A stretch of 64,000 nt of DNA from Zavarzinia compransoris (GTDB lineage: Bacteria > Pseudomonadota > Alphaproteobacteria > Zavarziniales > Zavarziniaceae). Location of the stretch: NCBI RefSeq assembly GCF_003173055.1, contig NZ_QGLF01000001.1:503085-567084 (forward strand). Direction: 5' to 3'. Each line of letters begins with the position of its first letter. Position 1 is the stretch's first letter. Shown piece after piece: positions 53,860-62,032 of the stretch. The position numbers were made by a program, and so were the translations under genes. The notes under the pieces are model-generated. The model saw only the letters and a program-made list of their open reading frames with translations. It was not told where the DNA came from and ran no database searches.

Positions 53860-55692
53860 TCAGCCGCGCCGCCGCAGCAGATACATGGGCATGCGGCCGA
53901 ACTGCTTGGCGGTCGGGATGTCGCCGACATATTCGGCGCTGAAATCCCGCGAGGTCAGGGCCAGTTCGGCGGCGAAGGCTTCGGAGACGAAGACTTTGCC
54001 GGTGAAGGCGATGGGTTCGATCCGGGCGCAGCGCGTGACCTGGGCGCCGAAGAACGTCTCTTCCTCGAGCACATTGTCCCAGCTCGAATAGATCGGGCCG
54101 ACATGGCCGCCGACGCGCAGCGCCAAGCCTTCCGGCAGGCCGAGGCCGGCAAGGTCGATCCTGCCCATTTCCTCCTGCAGGTCGAGGGCGAGGGCCGCCG
54201 CCGCCGGGGCATCGCGCATGATGGTGTGGATGGCGTCGCCCCAGGTGTTCTTGTAGAGGATCGCGTTGCTGTGGCGCTTGGTCGCCCGCGCCAGGCTGCC
54301 CATCACTTCCCGGAAGAACACGGGGATGGTGACGTCGTTCAGCTTGGAGAAACCCTTGACATCGCAGAACAGCAGGGCGCGCAGCACCCGGCTGGGCTTG
54401 TCGCCGGCAGCGGGGACGATGGCCGGCGCCTGGACCGCCGGGGCGGCCTGGAGGCCGGGCGCGACCGGCGCCGCCACCGGGGCTGCGTCGGGCCAGATCA
54501 CGTCGCAGGGGCGTTGCAGCGTGTCGCGCCAGAAGGCGATGTCGGCGGCGGTGCCGGCGGGGCCGGGGCTGGGCACGCCGTCCCAGACCGCGAGCTGGAC
54601 CGCCGGGCCGCCCAGCATGTCGGCCCGGATCACGGCAAGCCCCATGGCATAGCGCGCGGCATAGCCGAAGATCTCGTCGTCGCCGAGAAAGGGATCGAAG
54701 GTGGCGAGCGAGACGCGCATGCGCGGGTGATGGATCAGGCGCTCGAAACGCTCCACCCAGCCGGGGCCGGAATCGGCGACGGAGATGCGGACGAAATCCT
54801 CCTGCACGAAGGGCAGCACGACATGGACTTCGCCGCCCGCCTCGACGATCGCCTCGGCGAAAAGGATATCGGCGCCCGACGCCAGCGAGCCATAGCCGAA
54901 GCGGATGCCGTGCCGCGCCACCGCCGCGCGGATGCCGTCCGCCACCGCCGGTTCCAGGGCGGCGGGGAAGCGGCCGGGCCTCCCCCAGGGGGTCAGGCGG
55001 TGGCCGGTGAAATGGGCGACCGTCGGCGGTGTCATCGGGGCGAGAATGGCGCTGTCCAGATTCTTTTCCGCGACAACCAAGCGCAATTGCCGGCGCGTCG
55101 ATGCGACGGCGGTGACATCGAGGTCGGGCAGGGCCATGGCCTCGCCGATCGCCTGCGCCGCCGTCTCGAGATCGCCGAGAATCAGGGCCGCCTCGGCCGT
55201 GGTCGCCAGTTCCCAGAAATTCATCGGCCGCCCGGTGCCCTCGTCGGCCGCGCGCAGGTGCTGGTTGGCGAGATCGGCGAAGCCCCGGGCATTGTCCTCC
55301 TCCCCCGCCAGGAGATAGAGGGTGGCGGCATTGATCGCCGGGTAATAGTCCGGGTAGCGGAGATAGGCATCGCGATAGGCAATGGCCGCATCATGCAGCT
55401 TGGCCCGCCGCGCCGCACCCGACAGGGCCAGGGCCTCGTCCTTCTCGATCCGGCCGAGCAGGGTGGCATAGTCGACGCCGTGGTCCGGCGACAGGCCGTA
55501 TTCATTGTAGCGCCGGTGCGCCAGTTCGCTGGCACCGGCCCGGACCAGGCACAGCACCGCCTCGAAGGCGAGGCGGGTGTCCATGCCCCGGTTCTCGATC
55601 GCGATGCGGGCGAGATCGAAGGCTTCGAACAATTCGCCGCGCTTTCGCGCCGCGACCACCTTGCGCAGGACGTCGTCGACCGTCTCGTCCAT
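53860..55692 (-). CDS. Class III nucleotide cyclase with TPR-like and SLOG-like N-terminal regions
   Basis: The 610-residue protein has a C-terminal adenylate/guanylate cyclase domain (about 445-605): RALLFCDVKGFSKLND carries the first metal aspartate, KNTWGDAIHTI the second, and the end GGHVGPIYSSWDN ... GAQVTRCARIEPI follows the class III pattern. Residues 1-185 look TPR-like (LAIENRGMDTRLAFEA, AATLYLLAGEEDNARGFADLANQHL). Residues about 210-370 contain HFTGHRLTPWGR and GYGSLASGADILFAEAIVEAGGEVHVVLPF, reminiscent of a SLOG nucleotide-binding Rossmann fold. Product (cAMP or cGMP) is not decided by visible residues. It starts 10 bases after the Crp-type gene; a TTG at 55710 would overlap that stop. 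Confidence 0.83.
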   Translation of the reverse strand: MDETVDDVLRKVVAARKRGELFEAFDLARIAIENRGMDTRLAFEAVLCLVRAGASELAHRRYNEYGLSPDHGVDYATLLGRIEKDEALALSGAARRAKLHDAAIAYRDAYLRYPDYYPAINAATLYLLAGEEDNARGFADLANQHLRAADEGTGRPMNFWELATTAEAALILGDLETAAQAIGEAMALPDLDVTAVASTRRQLRLVVAEKNLDSAILAPMTPPTVAHFTGHRLTPWGRPGRFPAALEPAVADGIRAAVARHGIRFGYGSLASGADILFAEAIVEAGGEVHVVLPFVQEDFVRISVADSGPGWVERFERLIHHPRMRVSLATFDPFLGDDEIFGYAARYAMGLAVIRADMLGGPAVQLAVWDGVPSPGPAGTAADIAFWRDTLQRPCDVIWPDAAPVAAPVAPGLQAAPAVQAPAIVPAAGDKPSRVLRALLFCDVKGFSKLNDVTIPVFFREVMGSLARATKRHSNAILYKNTWGDAIHTIMRDAPAAAALALDLQEEMGRIDLAGLGLPEGLALRVGGHVGPIYSSWDNVLEEETFFGAQVTRCARIEPIAFTGKVFVSEAFAAELALTSRDFSAEYVGDIPTAKQFGRMPMYLLRRRG

Positions 55693-55702
55693 GATCACGG
55701 GC

Positions 55703-56407
55703 TCAGGCAAGATCGACCAGGGCCCGAAGCTGGTCCGGGCTGTGCAGGGTGATCATGCCTCGTTCGATGCTGATCAGGCCGTTGTCGCGCCAAAGCGCGA
55801 ACTGCTTGTTCACCGCCTCGCGCGAGGTGCCGACCAGGGCGCCCAATTCCCGCTGCGACAGTTTCATCCGCAGGCGCACCACATTGTTGCGGCCGGCCAG
55901 CTCGTCGTTGGCGAGGTTGAGCAGCCATTTGGCAAGGCGCGCCTCGAGGCCCAGAAATGCCCGGTCCTCGATCACGCTGCTGGTCCAGCGCACCCGGGCG
56001 CAGAGGATTTCGAGCAGGCTGAAGCAAAGGTCCGGGCTTTGCCGCAGATAGGGCACGAAATGCCGGCGCGGCATGTGGAACAGGGTGGTGGTGCCGATGG
56101 CGGCGGCATCGGCCGAGCGCGACTTGCCGTCGATCAGGGCGATCTCGCCGAACAATTCGCCGGTGTCGAGAATGTTCAGGGTGATCTCGCGGCCTTCGGC
56201 ATCGCCCGAGAAGATGCGCACCTGGCCCTCGAGAATGCCGTAGAGGCCGTCGCCGTCGTCCCCCTTGGCGAAGATCACTTCGTCGTCGGCATAGCGCCGC
56301 GTGGTCGAAAATCCGATCAGGTCGTCCAGCACTTTTTCCGGTACATCACGCAACAGGAAATGCCGCGTGAGCAGGGCGCGTCGCTTCGCGCGGTCGTCGT
56401 CGTTCAT
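55703..56407 (-). CDS. Crp/Fnr-family regulator (cyclic nucleotide-binding type)
   Basis: This 234-residue regulator has a cyclic-nucleotide-binding domain with phosphate cassette GELFGEIALIDGKSRSADAAA and a winged-helix HTH, LSQRELGALVGTSREAVNKQFALW. It lacks the iron-sulfur cysteines of FNR, so it is a Crp- or CgrA-like receptor of cAMP or cGMP. The recognition helix SREAVNKQ differs from Crp (RETVGRIL), so its DNA site cannot be assumed. It is followed directly by a cyclase gene, making a ligand-synthesis and receptor pair. Confidence 0.89.
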   Translation of the reverse strand: MNDDDRAKRRALLTRHFLLRDVPEKVLDDLIGFSTTRRYADDEVIFAKGDDGDGLYGILEGQVRIFSGDAEGREITLNILDTGELFGEIALIDGKSRSADAAAIGTTTLFHMPRRHFVPYLRQSPDLCFSLLEILCARVRWTSSVIEDRAFLGLEARLAKWLLNLANDELAGRNNVVRLRMKLSQRELGALVGTSREAVNKQFALWRDNGLISIERGMITLHSPDQLRALVDLA

Positions 56408-56527
56408 TGCCCCCTATGTCCCTGGCAGTATCAGCCCCGGCTTGGCGACCGGCCTTTCGCCCGGCATATTGAGGCCTGTCGCGCCCACGGCCAAGCCGTA
56501 ATGCGCGTTGGGGGAAAAGAGGTTTCC

Positions 56528-57445
56528 ATGTCTGCCGTATCCGACGATCCCGAGATCGCCACGCTTCGCACCAATGTCGACCAGGCGCTGGCCGCCCTTG
56601 CCGCGGGGCCCGACGACGGTGCCGCCGCCCGCCTGCTCGACCAGACCCGCCGGCTGGTCGATGCCCTGATGGCCCGCCGCCTTGCCGGCGAGGCCCAGGC
56701 CCTGCTCGATCAGGTCTGGCGTGCGCCGGGGCTCGAAGGCTTCGGCATCGAAAGCGCCATTCTGGGCTTCCTGTCCGTCCGCGTGCTCCAGGCCTCCGGC
56801 GATCATGCGGGGGCGATCGCCCGGGCCGAGGAAACGGCCGTGGTGATCGCGGCGACCAGGGGCGACGGCCGCGGTCTCGGCGCGCCGCTCCAGGCCGATA
56901 TCGCCCAGGCCCGCGCCGCCTCCTTCGAGACCCTGGGCAAGAACGAGCAGGCCCGCGACGCGCAAGGGGAAGCCGTCGCCCGCCGCGCCGGCCTCGTCGG
57001 CCGCACCGACCTGCCGGACCAGCGCCCCGCGCTCGCTTCCGCCCGCAATGCGCTGGGGCGGCTGCACCTCAACCTCGGCGCGCCCGAGGCGGCGATCGAG
57101 GAATTGTCCACCTGCATCGACGAATTGCACGCGGTGGCCGAGGCGACGGAGGGCAAGCTGCCGCCCTCCCTGTTCAATATCCATGCCGCCGCCTCGAATC
57201 GCCTGGGGCGGGCGCTGATCGCCGCCGGCCGGCCGTTCGAGGCCCATCCCCACCTGATGACCTCGGTCGAATCGATGCGCAGTCTGGTGAACGAGACCCG
57301 CAACCTGGGCTTGGTCGAGGATTTCCTGACCGCGCTCGGCGATCTCGAACGGGCGGAGCGGGAAATGGGCAACGACGCGGTCGCGGCCAATCTCGCCGCC
57401 GAGGCCAACCGCTGGCGCGAGCATGCCCGCGCCCAGCGGCGCTGA
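56528..57445 (+). CDS. TPR-like hypothetical protein
   Basis: The 305-residue protein is all-helical by composition and contains tetratricopeptide-like stretches (SARNALGRLHLNLGAPEAAIEELSTCIDELHAVAEA, AASNRLGRALIAAGRPFEAHPHLMTSVESM). It has no signal peptide or membrane segment. The ATG follows GAGG. It diverges from the Crp-type gene with 120 bp between, and may share control with it. It probably acts as a protein-binding partner of the neighbouring cyclase system; this is only inference. Confidence 0.8.
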   Translation: MSAVSDDPEIATLRTNVDQALAALAAGPDDGAAARLLDQTRRLVDALMARRLAGEAQALLDQVWRAPGLEGFGIESAILGFLSVRVLQASGDHAGAIARAEETAVVIAATRGDGRGLGAPLQADIAQARAASFETLGKNEQARDAQGEAVARRAGLVGRTDLPDQRPALASARNALGRLHLNLGAPEAAIEELSTCIDELHAVAEATEGKLPPSLFNIHAAASNRLGRALIAAGRPFEAHPHLMTSVESMRSLVNETRNLGLVEDFLTALGDLERAEREMGNDAVAANLAAEANRWREHARAQRR

Positions 57446-57553
57446 GCGGAAACTCCGAACAGGCCGCTTAATTAACCACATTCCTCCCTTGGCAAACCGC
57501 GCTACCATGGCGCCCGGAGGCGGGAGCACCCGCCCCGACCAAGGGAGGATGTA

Positions 57554-57958
57554 ATGAGAGTAGAAGGTGGCTGCTATTGCGGCAGCGTCCGCTATGTCGC
57601 CGAGGGCGAACCGCTGATGAAGGCGGAATGCCTGTGCCGGGAATGCCAATATGTGACCGGTGGCGGCCCGAATTTCTTCATGGCCCTGCCGACCGACGGT
57701 TTCCGCTATACCAAGGGCACGGCCAAGCATTTCCGCCGTCAGGACCTGGAAAATCCGGTGACCCGGGAATTCTGCCCCGATTGCGGCACCCAGATCGTCA
57801 CCCGCGCCCCGGGCTTTCCGGCCGTGATCCTGAAGGTGGGCACGCTTGACGATCCGAAGGCTTTCGCCGGCCCGGACATCGCCATCTATACGGTCGACCA
57901 GCAGCCCTATCATGTGCTGCCCGAAGGCATGCCGACCTTCGAGCGCCTGCCCGGCTGA
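57554..57958 (+). CDS. GFA-family (glutathione-dependent formaldehyde-activating enzyme/CENP-V) protein
   Basis: The 134-residue protein has the GFA zinc motifs: GGCYCGSVRY (CYC), AECLCRECQYVTGG (CLCxxC) and EFCPDCGTQI (CxxC), giving the two zinc sites of the family. Known members act on S-hydroxymethylglutathione or have unknown targets. The ATG follows GGGAGG. It stands alone between two terminators. Confidence 0.9.
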   Translation: MRVEGGCYCGSVRYVAEGEPLMKAECLCRECQYVTGGGPNFFMALPTDGFRYTKGTAKHFRRQDLENPVTREFCPDCGTQIVTRAPGFPAVILKVGTLDDPKAFAGPDIAIYTVDQQPYHVLPEGMPTFERLPG

Positions 57959-57972
57959 GAGGGCCCGGCTGA

Positions 57973-58000
57973 GGGGCGGCGGATTTCCATCCGCCGCCCC
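57973..58000. terminator. Bidirectional terminator between the GFA gene and the ABC transporter gene
   Basis: GGGGCGGCGGAT (57973-57984) pairs perfectly with 57989-58000 around a TTCC loop, followed by CTTCGTTTGT on the plus strand. It lies between two convergent genes and can stop transcription from both sides. Confidence 0.8.
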
Positions 58001-58009
58001 CTTCGTTTG

Positions 58010-60172
58010 TCAGCCCTTCTTGGTCGAGCCGGCGGCCGCGGGCAGCGGCACCCGTTCGATTTCGAGGTGATCGGTCGAGGTGGCGCGGCGGCGCGCCTTG
58101 ACGAAGCGGGCGAAGAGATTGTCGTCCGCCGCGATCAGGGCCTGCGGCGCCCCGGTCGAGACGAATTTGCCGTTCTCGATGCAGACCACCTCGTCCGCCA
58201 CCGCGGTGACGAAATCGACGTCGTGCTCGACCATGATGATGGTCACTTCCCGCGCCAGGTCGCGCAGCACGGCGACGAGGCGGGAGGTCGATTCGACGTC
58301 GACGCCGGTCGAAGGCTCGTCCAGCAGCAGGATCCGGGGGGCGAGGATCAGGGCCCGGGCCAGGGCCACCAGCCGGCGCTGGCCGCCGGACAGGGTGCCC
58401 GTGCCCGCCGCCTGGGTCACCGTGATCTCCAGCGGTCCTTCCGGGCGGATGCGCAGCAGCGCGTCCCAGACCCCGACCCGGCGCAGCACGGCGATGATCT
58501 CGTCGTCCGTGACCTCCGCCTTCACCAGTTCGAAGTTCCGGCGCAGGCTGCCGGACAGCATCAGGGGGAACTGGGACAGGGTGACCACCTGCCGGCGCAG
58601 GCTGTCCAGCGTATAGCTGTCCAGCGCCTGGCCGCCGAGCAGGACCTTGCCGCCCTGCGGATCGTAGAGCCGGACCAGCAGCCGCATGATCGAGCTTTTG
58701 CCCGAGCCGGAGCCGCCGACGATGGCCGTGATCGCCTCCGCCCGGAAGCGGTGGGAGACACCGTTCAGGATGACCGGCGCCTTGGCCGGCGGATAGCCGA
58801 AGGTGATCTCGCTCAGTTCCGCCGTCGGCTCCGCCAGGGCGAGATCGCGAGCGCCCGGGGCATCCTTGATCTCGGGCTCGGCGTCGATGATCTCGCCGAC
58901 CGGGCGGATCATCGGCCAGTTGACCGAAAGCCCGGTGAAGAAGGTGACCAGCTCCTGGATTGGCCCGACCACCAGGGGCACCATCAGGAGAAGGCCGAGC
59001 AGGGCGCCGATCGGCGTGTTCGGCTCGAACGAGAAGGCGGCATAGATCAGCAGGACGGTGGTCAGGATGGTGGACATCGAGCCCTGGAACTGTTGCACCG
59101 CCTCGCGCCGCAGCGTCGCCCTGAGCTTGGCCGCCATGACCGATTGCAGGCGCTCGGCAATGGAGCGCGAGCGCTGGCCGTGGGCGCGCATCAGCTGTAC
59201 TTCCACCGGCTGGGCGGTGGAATTGCCCAATTCGTCGGCGAAGGCCGCTTCCTCGGCCCGCACCTGTTCGAAGGCGCGGCCGACGATGCCGGACAATTTC
59301 CAGCCGATCAGCGGAATGACGACGACAAGGCCGAGCAGCACGATCCGGATCAGCGGCGGGATGCTTTCGAAGGCCGCCAGATTGTCGGCCAGGAAAAACC
59401 CGGCGGTCACCATGCCCACGCCCCGGGTCAGGGGATAGGCCAGGATCTCGCGCAGGGTGAATTGCGCCCCGGCCGAGAAATTATTCACGATCTGGACCAG
59501 CTGCGGCCCCGAGACCTTGGCATGGAAAATGGGCCCGAGCAGCAGCATGCGGTCGTGCAGGAGAGCGCGCAGCGCCACCAGCATCTTCTCGTTCGACCAG
59601 GTGGTGACCAGCTTGCTCGCCATCGACAGCAGGATGACGACGACGGCGAGAATGGCGTAGAGCAGCGCCATCCACTTCGGATCGGCCCCGCCCTTGCCCT
59701 CCAGCGCCGAGGTCAGCGAGACCAGCACCTGCTGGCTGTAGGGCGTGAGCGCATTGACCAGCGCCGCCAGCCCGACCGAGCCGAGGAAGGGCAGGGGCGC
59801 CGCCTTGGCCAGCAGCAGGGCCCAGCGCAGGAGTTTCTTGAAGCTCATGGGCTCGGGCGGGAAGGGCAGGCCGGGGAAGCCGCCTGGGGCACCCGGCCCC
59901 TTCATGCCGCCCGCCGGCGGCATCATGCCCGGCGCGCCGCCCTTGGCGCCGCCCGGGGGCGGCATCATGCCCGGGGCCCCGCCCTTCAGAGCGCCGGCCG
60001 GCGGCAGGCCCGGCGGCCCGGCCAGGGGCGGGTCGCCCATCTTGGCGGCGCCGGGGGGCGGGAAATCCCCAGGGGGCGCGCCCTTGGGGGCGCCGGCCAG
60101 GGGCAGGGGGATGGCTTCAGGGGGCGGGGCCTTGGGGCCTGGGCCCGGCGGCGGAACGTCAGAGGGCGTCAT
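58010..60172 (-). CDS. ABC exporter (permease-ATPase fusion) with Pro/Gly-rich N-terminal extension
   Basis: The 720-residue protein is a half-type exporter: membrane domain about residues 110-400, ATPase about 450-690 with Walker A VGGSGSGKSSIM, signature TGTLSGGQRRLVALARAL, Walker B LLLDEPSTGVD and H-loop (MVEHDVDFV). The first 108 residues are a cytoplasmic extension rich in Pro, Gly, Ala and Met, with repeated KGGAPGMMPPPGG and KGGAPGMMPPAGG. No C39 peptidase domain is present. The 5' end overlaps the S8 protease gene by 14 bp. Substrate is unknown; a peptide is conceivable because a protease gene is coupled to it. Confidence 0.87.
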   Translation of the reverse strand: MTPSDVPPPGPGPKAPPPEAIPLPLAGAPKGAPPGDFPPPGAAKMGDPPLAGPPGLPPAGALKGGAPGMMPPPGGAKGGAPGMMPPAGGMKGPGAPGGFPGLPFPPEPMSFKKLLRWALLLAKAAPLPFLGSVGLAALVNALTPYSQQVLVSLTSALEGKGGADPKWMALLYAILAVVVILLSMASKLVTTWSNEKMLVALRALLHDRMLLLGPIFHAKVSGPQLVQIVNNFSAGAQFTLREILAYPLTRGVGMVTAGFFLADNLAAFESIPPLIRIVLLGLVVVIPLIGWKLSGIVGRAFEQVRAEEAAFADELGNSTAQPVEVQLMRAHGQRSRSIAERLQSVMAAKLRATLRREAVQQFQGSMSTILTTVLLIYAAFSFEPNTPIGALLGLLLMVPLVVGPIQELVTFFTGLSVNWPMIRPVGEIIDAEPEIKDAPGARDLALAEPTAELSEITFGYPPAKAPVILNGVSHRFRAEAITAIVGGSGSGKSSIMRLLVRLYDPQGGKVLLGGQALDSYTLDSLRRQVVTLSQFPLMLSGSLRRNFELVKAEVTDDEIIAVLRRVGVWDALLRIRPEGPLEITVTQAAGTGTLSGGQRRLVALARALILAPRILLLDEPSTGVDVESTSRLVAVLRDLAREVTIIMVEHDVDFVTAVADEVVCIENGKFVSTGAPQALIAADDNLFARFVKARRRATSTDHLEIERVPLPAAAGSTKKG

Positions 60173-60926
60173 GGGCGCGGGCCTTCAGGATGGTTTTCAG
60201 CTCGAACTGGCGCAGCATCGGCCAGCGTCCCAGCATCAGGCAGCACATGCCGGTGACGGTGGGGGTGGCGAAGCTCGTCCCCGTCTTCACGGTATAGCCG
60301 CCGCCGGGGGCGGGCACGGTCAGTTCGTTGCCGAGTGTGGCGAATTCGATCAGGCCCTGCTCGATGAAATGCAGGCTCATCTCCGGGACCTGATGGTTGT
60401 CGATCGAGATGACGCTGGAAAATTCCGCCGGCAGGCCCTCGTCGGTCACCGGCACGTTGCGCTTGGCCGCGACCACCACCTGGTTGCGCTGGTAGGCGCT
60501 CTCGCACAGCTTGTAGAGCGCTTCGCGCTGCGAGGCGGGGATGGCCAGGCTCATGTTGATCAGGCGATGGCGCTTGGCCAGGACATGGCGGAAGGCGACC
60601 AGGGAGGCGCTGGGATCGCCCTTGTTCCGGGCGTCCAGCACGCGGATGTCGTGCAGGCGGGCATTGGGCGCGATGCGCGCGATGATGCCGGCGACACCGG
60701 TGCCGTGGCCGAAAGTATCGTTGTTGATGCCGGTTTCGAGTTCGTGCACGGCCAGGCGGCCGTCCTCGTCCTCCACCGTCCATTGGCTCACCACCCGGCC
60801 GGCGAGGTCCGGGTGGGTGGCGTCGATGCCTGAATCGATCACGGCCACATCGACCGGTTCCAGCGTCGATGCGGCCAATTCGTCGAAGCGGGCGGCGGCG
60901 GCCTCGGAAATCGCGACGTGAGTCAT
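60159..60926 (-). CDS. Subtilisin-like (S8) serine protease without signal peptide
   Basis: The 255-residue protein has the complete catalytic triad in order: Asp31 in VAVIDSGIDATHPDLAG, His74 in FGHGTGVAGII and Ser218 in KTGTSFATPTVTG. The oxyanion region reads VVVAAKRNVPV, differing from the usual AAGN by one inserted residue. No signal peptide, pro-domain or membrane helix is seen, so it should stay in the cytoplasm, which is unusual for this family outside peptide-maturation systems and intracellular subtilisins. It is followed, with a 14-bp overlap, by an ABC exporter, and preceded 12 bp by a GAF protein. Confidence 0.9.
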   Translation of the reverse strand: MTHVAISEAAAARFDELAASTLEPVDVAVIDSGIDATHPDLAGRVVSQWTVEDEDGRLAVHELETGINNDTFGHGTGVAGIIARIAPNARLHDIRVLDARNKGDPSASLVAFRHVLAKRHRLINMSLAIPASQREALYKLCESAYQRNQVVVAAKRNVPVTDEGLPAEFSSVISIDNHQVPEMSLHFIEQGLIEFATLGNELTVPAPGGGYTVKTGTSFATPTVTGMCCLMLGRWPMLRQFELKTILKARAHDAL

Positions 60927-60938
60927 GCCGGGCCCCGG

Positions 60939-61586
60939 TCAGACCGCGATTTCGACCATCTGTTCGAACAATTGGGCAAGGCGCGGCAGGCGGTCCGGCC
61001 GGGTCTGCGCCACCGTGGTCAGCGCCGCGATGATGCGCGCCTCCTCCGGGCCGAAGCCGCCGGCGGTGGTCAGTTCGCCGCCGCCGCCGGCAAGGTCGCG
61101 CAGGCGGTTGTGCTGGTCCAGCATCAGGGCGGCGACGGTGGCGAAATTGCCGTAGGCGCGGCCGTCGTCGGTGGTGAAGCGGTGCCCGGGCTTGAAGCGG
61201 ACGGCGGTCAGCACGCCGATCAGCTGGTCGCCCGAGACCATGGGGGCGGCGATCACCGCGCTCGGCTCGCCCTCGACGCCGGTCGCCTTGTTGGCATCGT
61301 CGACGGTCTTGTAGGTGGGGGCGCCGATCTGCACCTCATGGGTCAGGGCGGCAAGGCCGGTGAGGCCGGCCCCGATCGGCACGCGCTGGCCGACCAGATT
61401 GCCCGGGCCGTTCACGGTCATCACGAATCGGAGATCGTTGGCGTCGCGGTCATAGGCGAGAACCGAGCCCTCGGCGGCATCGACGGTGCGGATGGCCGTT
61501 TCGAGAAGCAGGCGCAGCACCCCTTCCTCGCGACTGGACGGCGCGATGCCGAGATAGTGGCTGAGGTGCGAACGATCCAATGCCAT
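60939..61586 (-). CDS. GAF-domain protein
   Basis: The 215-residue protein has a single GAF domain (about 20-170) with GSVLAYDRDANDLRFVMTVNGPG, RVPIGAGLTGLAALTHEVQIGAP and VIAAPMVSGDQLIGVLTAVRF, followed by a helical tail. No effector domain is attached. GAF domains bind small molecules or cyclic nucleotides. It is the first gene of the operon; the ATG has AGGAGGG upstream. It may act as the sensor of the operon's protease-transporter system, which is inference. Confidence 0.87.
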   Translation of the reverse strand: MALDRSHLSHYLGIAPSSREEGVLRLLLETAIRTVDAAEGSVLAYDRDANDLRFVMTVNGPGNLVGQRVPIGAGLTGLAALTHEVQIGAPTYKTVDDANKATGVEGEPSAVIAAPMVSGDQLIGVLTAVRFKPGHRFTTDDGRAYGNFATVAALMLDQHNRLRDLAGGGGELTTAGGFGPEEARIIAALTTVAQTRPDRLPRLAQLFEQMVEIAV

Positions 61587-61735
61587 CAGGTTTCCCCCTC
61601 CTTTTGAGCGCGGGCGAGTGTATCAGCATGACGACAAGACTGCGACACCGAGGCACGGGGTGCAGTGAAGCGGCTCATAGGCCGCGATGCGGGACCCATA
61701 TAGTCTCCGCTCAGGTAAATCCAGGGGGTGATGCC

Positions 61736-61993
61736 ATGAAAACGACCGCGACGATTCCCTTCCGCCGCGGCGAGAAGATCCGGCGCGATCTGGGCGAGAC
61801 GGTGGACGTCGGAACGCTGCGCATCATGCTGATGCATGCGTCGCCCCCGGCGGATGAGGTCATGCTTCAGGAAGGGTATACGGGCTATGCCCAATGTCCG
61901 TGGTGCGGCCATGTCGGCTGGGCGAGCGGGCTCAATGTCACCCGCCCGGTCGATATCGTCTGCGGCCACTGCGGCCGCTATTTCCGGGCCTGA
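61736..61993 (+). CDS. Small zinc-ribbon protein, copy 2
   Basis: The 85-residue protein is a paralog of the one at 32060-32305. It shares the segment QCPWCGHVGW and the IVCGHCGRYFRA end (two CXXC pairs), with the preceding YTGY; the N-terminal half (TTATIPFRRGEKIRRDLGETVDVG) differs. It diverges from the GAF-protease-ABC operon with 149 bp between starts, and converges on the repeat protein gene at 62033. It is also cytoplasmic, with no signal. Function is unknown. Confidence 0.82.
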   Translation: MKTTATIPFRRGEKIRRDLGETVDVGTLRIMLMHASPPADEVMLQEGYTGYAQCPWCGHVGWASGLNVTRPVDIVCGHCGRYFRA

Positions 61994-62000
61994 GGGCGAG

Positions 62001-62025
62001 CCCCGGGGGGAGGAGCCCCCCGGGG
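62001..62025. terminator. Strong GC hairpin between the zinc-ribbon gene and the repeat gene
   Basis: CCCCGGGGGG (62001-62010) pairs with 62016-62025 around a 5-base loop, between two convergent genes. It has no U-tract, but position and strength suggest a bidirectional terminator. Confidence 0.6.
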
Positions 62026-62032
62026 CCGGGGC

